The position numbers and the translations under genes are program-made. Below are positions 1-10,249 of a stretch of DNA of 64,000 nucleotides, piece after piece; the first letter of the stretch is position 1, and each line of letters begins with the position of its first letter. This stretch comes from Diorhabda sublineata. Lineage: Eukaryota > Arthropoda > Insecta > Coleoptera > Chrysomelidae. The notes under the pieces were generated by a model, which saw nothing but the letters and a program-made list of their open reading frames with translations, did no database searches and was not told the origin of the DNA. The DNA lies in the NCBI RefSeq assembly GCF_026230105.1, contig NC_079474.1, positions 9,930,187 through 9,994,186 on the forward strand. The letters run 5' to 3'.

Positions 1-304
1 TGTAATAATAGTAATAAAAGATATCTTTCATCTTTTATTTTGGAAAAGATATATCTGCTTGTTAAAATTGTTTAATTTGCAATCTTGAATTTGTTATTGT
101 GATTGAAAAGTTTGGTGAGCCTAGGAGTAATTTCTTTGATAAATAGTAAAGATGTATGAATTATATGAGATTGAGCCGGCAGGAAAGGAAAGAATTTTAT
201 GTTAACAGAATAAAAATAAGGCAATATGTGAATAGTATCAGGTACACTTATTTTTTATTGAAAATTATACAAAAAATACATTATACAAAAATTATATTAT
301 AAAA

Positions 305-1231
305 AATCACAATATTCTTCGTCATCTGAGGAACCCTCATCTCTTGATGTTATAATTAACGGGTCGAAGGTCCGATCGATTAAGTGGTCAAGATTCCACA
401 TTCTCTCCTCTTCTTTAATGACATGCTGGACTGCTTTTCATCAGTTCTCTGGTGTCACCTCCGTAATGGCTTGATAAAACAGTAACTTAACGTCTTTCAT
501 TTTGAATGTCATGTTGTGTCTTGCTACAAAAATCCTTTCAATTGCGCCCATATACGTTTTATAGGATTTAGCTCGCAATGATATGGCGGTGTGCGCAGCA
601 CAGTTGCAATATGTTTTTCTGTCATATCTTCCACGGCGTATTTCATAAAACGATGTTTGTGTAAATTTGCTATAGCTAATAGTTCTTTTTTTATCAAATT
701 CTTTTCAAATTAAATACTGTTGATGGTTAACCAATCAATAATTTCTTGTTTTCTCCAAGATGAAGTCTTATCTATGCGTCGAGAATGATAATTTGCTTTA
801 TCCATAACTACTACTGCATCAGCCGGAAGATATTTTAACATTTCATCAAAATAGTTTTTAAAAAAATCCGAATGGTAATCTCCTGTATGGCCTTAAGTAT
901 TTTCGTCGCCAGTGAACAATTTCATCGCTTTCCAGTAAAAGTGCTTTATGGTTATGTTTTCCCAGACAAAATCCATATTTTTCAAAGTGGTCCATAAAAG
1001 TTTTTCAGTTATCAACGGAATACTGTCATCATGGCCAAGCTCCATTGAAATCTTATCTGGGGTGGGTATTTCTTTTTGAAAATTAAAAGAGTGAACTTTG
1101 CGTTGAATTACAATTTTGGTATCTTCATCAAGAACTTTTACGGGTCTGCCTAGACTTTTCTTGGGAGGTTCCACTTGGCCTGCTATCTTTCTCCCCCGCA
1201 ATAATTTGAAAACGGTGTACTTCCAACTCAA
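305..1231 (-). mobile_element. Degenerate IS630/Tc1-like DDE transposase gene
   Basis: Read on the minus strand, 1231-893 gives a helix-turn-helix-like N-terminal piece, and 893-305 gives the C-terminal catalytic half of an arthropod IS630-type DDE transposase. Visible motifs are VVVMDKANYHS (the second catalytic Asp kept) and PPYHCELNPIKRIWAQLKG, followed by the acidic, Ser-rich C terminus of the family. In functional relatives the last motif reads NPIE; here the catalytic Glu is Lys. The segment that should hold the first Asp is missing between the two halves, and stops interrupt the second half. It is a dead, internally deleted copy lying in CaMKII intron 3. Confidence 0.7.
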
Positions 1232-1369
1232 GTCATTGCCGAATCTGAAATAGGTTTGAAATTAGGTAGAGGCACTAATAGAAAGTTAAACGGTAACTGT
1301 TAAAACCGAAACGTAACTGTATAATCTACTACCTAAATAATCCCTACACAATATTTTAAGAGCTACACC

Positions 1370-1998
1370 TATGACCGACACCGAAATTCAGCTGAGCTGA
1401 ACGGAATTCCCCATTTTATTGGTCTATACCTTTCTGAAATAGACTTTAGTTGCTCCAATTGTTCCCAAATATTTTAATCAACGGGACTAAAAGCAGAGGA
1501 TCTTGAAGACAATGAAATAGGACCTTCACGTCTTACCCACCTGTTACAATAATCATTATTTAGTTGTTGTGTCAATGCCCCTTCATATTGGAAATACGTC
1601 CCTCGTATAACATCGGTTTTGTTGTCAAGCAAATTTGGCTAAATATTTTGTAGAAAGTTTAGACGTATCCGTTTGAAGGACCATCAAAAACAAACACACA
1701 CAAAAACAAGTCCTACTAATTAGTCAGTTACGACACACGTTAACCGAAAACGACATTCTCGAATAGTATGGGGATTTTCTTCTGTCTACACATATGAATT
1801 ACGGGAATCATTTATTCCGTTTCTTGTAAATTGGGCTTCATCTGTAAATAGGGTACTGTACAGAGTATTCTTGTACACATAAATAACGGTTGATAATGTC
1901 GATGAGTATAAAATATCGGGAAACGTAAAACGGTCAACAGCAATTTTGATTTTAAAACTTTTTAGAGTTGTTCGTTTTTTTTGGTACAGTTGATGCAA
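1370..1998 (-). mobile_element. Degenerate mariner-like transposase (DUF4817 type)
   Basis: The minus strand reads ...STLFTDEAQFTRNGINDSRNSYV, then with stops and frameshifts TEENPHTIRE, NRWVRREGPISLSSRSSAFSPVD. This order (FTDEA.F, N.ENPH, NRWIGR.GPI, RSPD..P.DF) is that of the large arthropod mariner-like family with a DUF4817 helix-turn-helix. The first catalytic Asp (in FTDEA) is present; the middle Asp (in the family's DGAP box) reads EGAL. No terminal repeats were identified. Dead copy. Confidence 0.65.
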
Positions 1999-2172
1999 TG
2001 TATTATTATCTAATATAAAATTTTAATTATTTACAATCAACACACATACATGAGGTTTGACTTTCTAATCAATTTAATTTATTATTCATGGAAAATAACG
2101 CCCCATTGTGATTTTTGTCACAAATTAAAAATTGAAAACCAATTGATTCTGCCCTTATAGATACGATGCATA

Positions 2173-3333
2173 TTTTTTAAGTAAGTACCGTTCTGCGATT
2201 CCGCCGCCGCAACCCCAAGGTCGGCGTTCCGCACGTGTGCAGGTTACCTACATCTCTTGTCTACACACTGACGCCATTACAGTCTGATTCTTCATTGTGT
2301 ACGTTGTTTAATGAGTGTTTAAGATGCCTCCGACAATCGTGAGTCCCGCCGATTGTGAAGTACGGGCTGTTATACGATTCCTTAGTGCTAAAGACGTAAA
2401 GCCGATTGATATTCATCGTGAGATCTGTGAAGTTTACGAACAAAACATTATGAGTGATGGAATGGTAAGGAAATGGTCGAGAGCCTTTAATGATGACCGC
2501 ACAAATGTGCATGATGAAGAACGGAGTGGGCGTCTTTCCGTCGTTAATGAAGATTTGGTGCAGAAAGTGGACGAAAAGGTGAGAGAAAACAGACGTTTTA
2601 CAATTTCATCATTGTGTGACTACTTTCCTCAATATTCTCGTAGTGTTTTGTATCGCATTATGACCGAGAACTTGAAATACCGGAAATTGTGTTCACGTTG
2701 GGTTTCAAAAATGTTGACGGATTTGCACAAAACCCAATGTTTAAGCAGTACATTGACTTTCCTTGAGAGGTACCACAATGAAGGTGAAGATTTTTTAGAC
2801 CAAATTGTTACTGGTGACGAAACATGGGTGGTCTACGTCACACCAGAATCGGCCTCGCAATGTGACAATCAATGCAGCGTCTTATTATGAGACATTGAAC
2901 AATCTGCGTCGTGCAATCCAGAACAAAAGACGTGGCATTTTGAATAAGGATATCGTTTTGCTGCATGTGGCTAATCGGGCCAAAGATCTCATCAAATCTT
3001 TTCAATGAGAAACTCTAGATCATCCTCCCTACAACCCTGATCTGGCGCCCAGCGACTACCATTTGTTCCTGAACTTGAAGAAACACCTGGGCGGTCAGCG
3101 TCTTCAAGACGATAACGAAGTCAAGACAGTTGTGATACAGTGGTTAACAAGTCAGGCGGCACAATTTTATGAGGAGGGTATTCAAAAACTGGTGCCACGA
3201 TATGACAAGGGCCTCAATATTCACGGAAATTATGTGGAAAAGTAGATTAAGGTAGAGGATTTCTTGTAAAAATAAAATTATTGCGATATCTTTGCACTTT
3301 TTTTTAATTCCAAAACGGTACTTACTTAAAAAA
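2173..3333 (+). mobile_element. mariner element with intact terminal inverted repeats, internally deleted
   Basis: The ends are matching inverted repeats: ttttttaagtaagtaccgtt at the left and its exact reverse complement at the right, flanked by TA dinucleotides (2171-2172 and 3334-3335), as expected for mariner. A transposase frame starts at 2315 with the paired helix-turn-helix region and runs to IVTGDETWVVY (first catalytic Asp kept) and TPES. It then jumps directly to TINAASYYETL, a loss of roughly 40-45 codons. The second catalytic motif, normally HDNARPH, reads LLHVANRAKD, so the Asp is gone. The third, NPDLAPSDYHLF, is kept. There is a frameshift near 2840 and a stop at 3006. At 1161 bp it is shorter than the usual ~1.3 kb. 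TIRs are intact but the copy is non-autonomous. Confidence 0.92.
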
Positions 3334-3344
3334 TATGCCTCGTA

Positions 3345-4950
3345 ATATAAATATGTAGTTGAATTTATACATGCATATTAGATTATATGATGAGTACTCA
3401 TTTCAGTTGAAATACTTGAAATTCATGAAATTTGTTCAAATTAATACCTTATTACGTGATACGTCATTATGGTTGGTTTTCTCATATGTCGGTTTCATTG
3501 GTGATTTATCTAATTAGAAAATCACTTATTGCATGTAAAAAAAATATTATACACCTGGCAATATTCAATACGAATCCCTAAATTAATTTGTCCAACGCCG
3601 GTCTTTGAATTTCTAGGTTTAACTAATACCCGTCGCTTGATCATGAAAAACACTATAGTGAATTAAAAAATATGGTCAATTGTGAGAGAAATTATTATTA
3701 TTATTTATACCACAAAATTAGTGCAGAGGAGTAATTTATAATCATTATTGGATACTTATGATCCCACTTTCACAGATATATGCGATACTAGAAAATAATT
3801 TGTTTTAATCCACTTTTGATGTGATCGAACACCGAAAAATTAACAAACCAAAGTAGTTGTGTTCCAATTTTAATCAATCTGATTAAAATACTCCTTTAAA
3901 TCTAATGAATGCTTTCAAATACATTTTATATGACCCATGTCACATGTATTAAACGTTTTAAGAAATATATTCATCTGAAAAGAATGAGAGCTAGACATTC
4001 CTACGACTTTTTGTGGATAAATATGAAATCCGTTAAATACAGAATAGGAAGTATTTTAGTGATTAAGTTATGGTTTTGGGAGCACTTAGGTTCCGAATAA
4101 GACTACTACTTTTGAAAACTGTCACATATTTGAAGTATAATAATTTAAACAGAGATTAACCTCAGATTGTAGCCAAAACAGCACGACTCAACGAAATGCT
4201 TCCATAAAATGTTATGTATTTCTTGTTATTAAATACTGAAACTAATAAAAATTACAGGCCATTATTTCCGCATTTAGAGCTAATACTTTTATTTAACTAC
4301 AATTCAAATGCCACTACAATATTCTTCTGATCAGAGATAGATGAATTCATCAGAATTTTTTTGCATGTACTTTAGACGTTTATTGATAAGTATCTCATAT
4401 GTTGAATTTAGTGGTATTATACGTAAAATAAGATTCAAAATTTTTCACTACTCCCTTTTTTTTGGGTGTCATGTTCTCAACGATAATTGGAAATCGTATT
4501 AGCTATTATGATTTAATCAATAGAATTCTCGTCTGCAACTGAGTCCTCTTCTATCTAACTTAACTACAAAGATAGTTTCCACTACCAAATCGATTTTTAA
4601 ACAAACTAGTATATGAACTATAAAAAGCACTAAGCACTATTTTTAATAACTATCCCAAACTTGGAAACAAATATTTTTCTTAGATATATTTACTTCCAAA
4701 ATTAGTCTACTCGGCATTATTTGATTTTATTGTAAATAGATGATAATTCGAAATATTTACATAGACAACAGTCGAAAAATTCGGAATTATGGAATTATCC
4801 AAGGAAATTATTAACAAAAATATTTTAGGTAACGATCATGTACCGATTTCGATATTTTGTGGTAGCAAGGACTATGAAAGAAAACTAAATATGAGAACAT
4901 AAACAGGGTGTGCCAGGTGCAGCTCTTCTTTTGGACATATCGTGAATTTG
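3345..4950. other. CaMKII intron 3, no recognised gene
   Basis: AT-rich sequence between two mariner copies. A 63-codon frame at 3909-4100 (+) has no recognisable domain. I see no RNA gene or terminal repeat pair. Confidence 0.5.
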
Positions 4951-4959
4951 GGTGTGCGA

Positions 4960-5460
4960 AAGCTCTGTTCAAAGTGAGTGCTGCGCGAGCTCACAATCGA
5001 CCAAATACAACGGATTGATGACTCTGAAACGGCCCAATGGACTTCGCGTGATGATCTTACTTCAAAGAGGAAAAAGTCGTTTGGCAACATTATGACATCA
5101 ATATTTTTGTATGCGTATGGTATAATACACGTTATTAAAGCATTTGAAGGATGAAATTGCGAAAAAACGGGTATATTTGAAGATAAATATAGTACTGTTT
5201 CATCGACACAACTCACCGTGTTTACAATTGCATGGAATTGAGATTTAAATTGCTTCCGAATACCCTATTCTCTGTCCCCAACGACATTTTCCTGTTCTCA
5301 GACACCAAGAGAATGCTCTTTAGGCAAAAATTTTGAGATTATCGCCGAAACTGAAGCTTATTTTGAGGGGAAAGAAAAACCTATAATCGTTATATCTCCA
5401 TCGAAGGCAACTGTATATCTAAATAATATGTCTATAGTTGATGTAGACCTTTTACAGATA
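4960..5460 (+). mobile_element. Degenerate mariner transposase fragment (C-terminal half)
   Basis: Across shifting plus-strand frames the order matches a mariner catalytic and C-terminal half: AQWTSRDD, then LKDEIAKKRVYLKINIVLFH followed by RHNSP, then FEIIAETEAYFEGKEKP. The usual HQDNAPC box reads HRHNSPC, so the middle catalytic Asp is lost. The 114-codon minus-strand frame at 4872-5216 is only its shadow. Confidence 0.65.
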
Positions 5461-6188
5461 CTCTGTTTAGTAGTTCTACTAATACTAGTATAAATCTAAA
5501 ACATATCTCTCAAACAAATTATTATCAGCTTTGTAGAGCGATCCATGGCAAGGATACAAAAACATTTCCTCCATTTTTTCTTCACTGCAAAATTTATTTT
5601 TTTTTTATTTGTGGTTGTGAATACAGGAATATGTCGAAATTTGCATAGATTTAGAAAATGATAAATGATTTATTTGAAGAAAATTTGAATCGTATTTTGA
5701 GTTTCTAATGAATAAGTTTGTATATAATGTAACTACTACTTAGTCAAAACCCATTGTATTACCTTTGGTGCCTATGGGTATGAAGCAAACAACGTGTAAG
5801 AAATGATCTTGCACTTTTTTTCACAGTATGCAAGGATCTTGTCATTATATAATCGCTTACACTAACCCAAAACTAACCTTTCCTCTTCTGCGTGGCAGCC
5901 AACCCTCCAACATTAATCTTAGAGTAAATAAATGTCAGCAACAAAAATCACGAGCCAACGAGAATATATTTATCACAAAAGACGAAAAAGTGCTTCAATT
6001 AAAAAATTAGGCTTCTCAATATCTTGTATGCAATAAAAATGGCAGATGCGATTATGAGATCTTGTATGAATTGCATTCTTTCAGTTAATATATTTTGTGT
6101 CTTGCATTGCATATTGTCGTTTGCCATTACAGCGCCTTATAATGGAATAACCTGCTTATATTTCAATCACTAGGCGGTGAAAGTTAAG

Positions 6189-6234
6189 TAGCTCAGTGGG
6201 TTCTCAGCATTAACGACTTGGGGTAGTTTAAATC
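6189..6234 (+). other. Possible tRNA-derived SINE head (A box / weak B box)
   Basis: TAGCTCAGTGGG at 6189-6200 fits the pol III A-box consensus, and AGTTTAAATC at 6225-6234 is a weak B-box match. The spacing (36 nt) is about 8 nt shorter than in a real tRNA and no acceptor stem pairs, so this is at best a decayed tRNA-derived SINE or a chance match. Confidence 0.2.
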
Positions 6235-6848
6235 GGTGATATCTGTAGATTTCAGTATATTTAGTATTTTGTTATTTAATAAAATATAAAAACCGTTGAT
6301 TGCATAATCTTATTCACACTTTCAAAAACAAAACGAAAGGAAATTCACTTTTATTCACAGATTTACATATTTTTACGCTTTTATAAAAGAATATTTCAAC
6401 TATAATCAATTTGTTAAATCGTACACGGCTAGAATATCAAGTGGTATATTATGAATTATTTCTTTACTGACACTTGACAAGGTATTATTAAAATAACATC
6501 CTTGTTATGATAAAAAACAGTGCGATGGGTTCTTGCAATGAAATTTTTGTTTTTAAAATCGTGAGTGCAATGTGACTAATAAAAAATTAGTCAAGAATAT
6601 TGTGTATCTTTGTCTTAATTTTTATTCTTTTTTATGCTTAGTCCTGCCTATAATTCAAGACACGATACACATACACCAGTATGGTGAATTGTCGGCACAA
6701 ATTTAACACGCCTCGCGCATGTCGTCACATTGGAATCAGAATGTAATCTTGGTTATTAAGATTAGGTTAAAGTTGTACGTATTTATTCGTATTTTGTGAT
6801 TTTTTTTGCGTTTAGCGGATATTATAGAGTTGACAAAATTTTCTTGTA

Positions 6849-7046
6849 TTGTATAAATATTGCACTTTCTATTATGAGATCATAAGGCCGCCAATACATG
6901 CAAAAACACTAGATGAAATACTTGAAAAATTGAAGATCAGATATGAGAGTTGGGGAGATGGGAAGTGGGAGCTCGTTCTGTTAATTATGGTATTCATTAT
7001 CATGGTTCTTGTGTCTGCATTTCTCTTCAAAATGAGTAGCTATTGA
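6849..7046 (+). CDS. Unrecognised small frame with C-terminal membrane segment (possible terminal exon)
   Basis: A 65-codon open frame without an ATG at its start. Its C-terminal half has a charged, helix-prone stretch (DEILEKLKIRYESWGDGKW), then about 20 hydrophobic residues (LVLLIMVFIIMVLVSAFLF), and ends KMSSY and a stop. The composition is more protein-like than the surrounding intron. A possible acceptor ...tctattatgag precedes ATC ATA AGG. It could be the last exon of a gene nested antisense in CaMKII intron 3, or a random frame. No family recognised. Confidence 0.2.
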   Translation: MYKYCTFYYEIIRPPIHAKTLDEILEKLKIRYESWGDGKWELVLLIMVFIIMVLVSAFLFKMSSY

Positions 7047-7189
7047 ATTTGCGATTTTCTGTTTCTCAATAACAATGTTACCATTAAATAATCAGTGCTG
7101 GAGTTTTATTATGTTTTTTAATGCCTTTTATTTGTCGTAGATTTGTCCACACTTGTCCCGGAGGTATATTATAGGTAAGTGTGGAAACA

Positions 7190-9428
7190 ACAGCACAAGT
7201 ATACGTTCGAGAACACAAGAGGACATAAATCGATTATAGACTACATTATTACAAACAGAAATATTCATCCCTCAAAAATATTAGATGTCAGAACATTAAC
7301 CTCAGTAAACACAGGGACTAACCACCATATAGTGCTAGCCATAATGCGGAACTGCGTACAAAGGAAAACCCAGAACAAACCGAAAGTGACAGAAAAGCTG
7401 AACATAGAAAGCCTTAGCGATGATACCACAAAATACCTCTACCAGCAAAGACTAAGGAAGGCAATAAATGAAAACAAGATCTTGAAAGATGATACCGTAG
7501 AACTAGCATGGAAAAGATTAAGTACTAATATAAGGACAGCTGCAGAAGAGACATTAGGCAAACGAACGGTGAACCTAAACGGAAAGCCCAACACGAAACC
7601 ATGGTTCACACACGAAATCAAATCACTTGCGGAAGAAAAAAGGAAAGCATATCTTCAATATAGAAGTCAAACGATTACATATGCTGATTACAAAGTCGTG
7701 AGGAATAGGACAAATATGGAAATACAAACGATTAAAAGACAATTCTGGGAGAAATACTCATCAGACATGGAAAACAACTTATATGGGGGATAAAAAAAGA
7801 TCTGGAATATGATAAGGAACATCAAAAGACCAATCAATGAATACATCCACACGAAAACAATAACGTTAAAAGAATGGGAAAGGTATTTCCATGAACTCTA
7901 CGGTGACATAATAACAAGCCAATCCACAGAACAGAAACAAGAAAATATATCTGAGGAAGGAGAAGACATCCAACAACAATTAATATCAAAAGACAAAATT
8001 GAAGCAACAATGCGCAAGATGAAAAATAGGAAATCACCAGGGCTGGATAACATTAATAACGAGCTTCTTAAATATGGTGGCAATGAATTAATAGACCAAA
8101 TGCATGTCATGTTCACCAAGATATACGACCAGAGAAAAGTACCAGAGGAATGGAAAGTAAGCATAACGATCCCCGTCTTTAAAAAAGGGGAAAAGAAAGA
8201 TCCAAATAATTATAGAGGGATCAGCCTCCTAAGCACGACTTCAAAATTACTAACAAAAATTATTGCAGAAGAAATCTCAAGTAGCGGCATGAGCGAAGAA
8301 CAACAGGGATTTAGAAAAAATAGATCAACCATAGACGCTATATTCATCTTAAGACAGATTGCCGAAAAGGCCATAGAGTACAATAAAACCGCGTTTATGT
8401 GCTTCATAGACTTAACAAAAGCATTTGACAGAGTGAGATTACATGACGTCATTGAGCTACTAAAAAAAACGAGGCGTAAACCAAAGGACAATAGACATCA
8501 TTCGGGACATGAACAACGGAAATAGCACATATGTAAGAGTAAACAACGAACTCTCCAGTAAAATGTCAGTATCAACAGGGATCAGACAAGGAGATAGTCT
8601 CAGCCCAATACTCTTCAACATTATAATGGACGAAATCATAAAAAAAGTCAAAACGGCAGGCAGAGGATACAGAATGGGAAAACATGAGTTTAAGATAGTT
8701 TGCTACGCTGATGACGCGGTTGTGATATCTGAAGATGAGGATAATCTGCAAAAACTTCTACACAGATTTGAAACAGTTGCAGGAGAATTCAATATGATCA
8801 TATCGAAACAAAAGACACAATCCTTGACAATAGCGAGAGAACCAAGAAGATGCAAACTGGAAATTAATAATAAAAGTGTAGAACAGGTTATGTCTTTTAA
8901 ATATTTAGGGGTTAACATCACGAGCAATAGGAACTTGAAACAAGAAGTCAAAACGCAAACAACAGCAGCATCTAGGATATCAGGATTCCTTCGAACCGTG
9001 ATATGGAGGAATAAATTTTTAAGTATCGAAAGCAAAACACGGATATATAAAACTTGTGTCAGACCAGTAATGACATACGCCATAGAAACGAGGGCGGAGA
9101 CTGCAACTACTAAACTAATTCTTAGAACAACCGAGATGAAGACATTACGCTGAATCACAGGGAAAACACTAAGAGACTGAATAAGGAGCAATAAAATCAG
9201 AAGAATGTGTAACGTTCCGGATATAGTGAGATGGGCCAGAACTAGAAGAAGAGCATGGAGAGATCATGTCAATAGAATGAACAACGATCGACTGGCGAAA
9301 ATCGCAAAGGAAGAGAGACCCAATACAAGTAGACCGCCTGGAAGACCACCAAAGCGCTGGTATGAGAGCTGGTCCTCGCAGTCACAACTTAGGCTGCCTC
9401 TTTGAAAACACAAGACACAGTCTTAAAA

Positions 9429-9473
<45 letters not shown>
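7190..9473 (+). mobile_element. 5'-truncated RTE-like LINE (endonuclease end, reverse transcriptase, C-terminal domain)
   Basis: The element begins inside the AP-endonuclease domain (SIIDYII...TNHHIVLA). It continues through the linker, then reverse transcriptase boxes in order: RKSPGLDNINNELLKYGG, NNYRGISLLST, QGFRKNRSTIDAI, FIDLTKAFDRV, STGIRQGDSLSPILFNI, VCYADDAVVIS (catalytic YADD intact), FKYLGVNI. The C terminus is RRAWRDHVNRM followed by the Pro/Arg-rich SRPPGRPPKRW. It is broken by TAA at 7791 (from CAA), a one-base indel in the A-run near 8462, and TGA at 9151 and 9178. It ends in (GAA)n. The 9-bp gtggaaaca at 7181 and again at 9474 looks like the target-site duplication. Similar in type to the element at the right edge of the window. 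Confidence 0.88.

Positions 9474-9474
<1 letters not shown>
9430..9474 (+). repeat. (GAA)n microsatellite, 3' tail of the LINE
   Basis: About 15 copies of a GAA/AGA triplet directly after the last LINE codons. RTE-type LINEs end in short tandem repeats rather than poly(A), so this is probably the element's own 3' terminus. Confidence 0.85.
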
Positions 9475-9475
<1 letters not shown>

Positions 9476-9724
9476 GGAAACATAGTTATTCCAAAATGCT
9501 TTTTTATTCTGCTTTCTATTGGAGAGGATAGTGACACATTTATGGAATAAAAATCACTAGAAAAAAATATCGAGGTACCACCGCTAGCTTTTATGAAGTT
9601 GGGTCCCAATGTATTGGTAACCAATAAAGCGTTTGGATTCCCGTTTGTGATTTTCCTGAATCACATCACAATTCCATTGTATAAGATTTTAGTAAGAAAA
9701 TTGAAAAATGAGAGAACTGTCAGA

Positions 9725-10240
9725 CATTCAGTCATCATCTATTGACGATTGTGAATCGATTTTTGAGAGATCTTTTGGCAAGGTCGGGATAAAAAGTATG
9801 CATGTCAACAAGCAATAGTTTGATGCCTCTGATAAATGATTGGGTTTCTGATAGTGGGTCTTTAGATATATGTTTTCTAGAAAAGCTATAAACTGCTCAA
9901 AAGGCTGTGTAAATGAAATAGAAGATTTGTTGTACAAGGCGGTGCTTCCCGTAATTATATTTTCAGTTGTCTCAACGGGGACTCAGTGTCAGTTAAATTT
10001 GATAAGGATCTTTTATTTGTAGGAATTACTGGTGGTTGCGGATGATCTGCAGTAAAGAAAGTAACTTTAATAACATCTGGAGTGCTGGATGTGTTAATTG
10101 TTGATTAGGAAGGTAGTGTGTCTAATTTTTGGTTGATGATGGGATTGGATATTAGGGCTGATGAGGACTGATGTTTGCATGTTTAATGCTGAGGGCTTGG
10201 AAGCTTAGTGCTTTGCTTGCATATAAAACATTCCATTTTA
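9725..10240 (-). mobile_element. Probable jockey-like LINE ORF1 fragment
   Basis: On the minus strand, from about 10240: MECFICKQ (a single Cys-x2-Cys), a Ser/Pro/Thr-rich linker, then SFTQPFEQFIAFLENIY, LSEASN, and ILFIPTLPKDLSK. This resembles the region near the C-terminal end of jockey-type ORF1 proteins and has the same pattern as the better-preserved piece at 24.5 kb (QLVSFLEDVHGS ... IYLKLQERVMK). Frames shift several times. The assignment rests on this pattern only. Confidence 0.4.
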
Positions 10241-10249
10241 TCAGTAGTC

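Larger units (their letters stand above)
5470..7180. other. CaMKII intron 3, mostly unassigned
   Basis: No element could be assigned. A 60-codon frame at 5828-6010 (+) is unrecognised. A tRNA-like A-box motif (6189) and a small membrane-type frame (6849-7046) are listed separately. Confidence 0.5.

Noticed and set aside
4872..5216. 114-codon minus frame
   Set aside because: Antisense to a degenerate mariner transposase that reads on the plus strand.
8703..9191. 162-codon minus frame over the LINE
   Set aside because: Shadow of the plus-strand reverse transcriptase, whose motifs are unmistakable.
9382..9624. Leucine-run frame (and Arg-run frame on the other strand)
   Set aside because: Created by the (GAA)n microsatellite.
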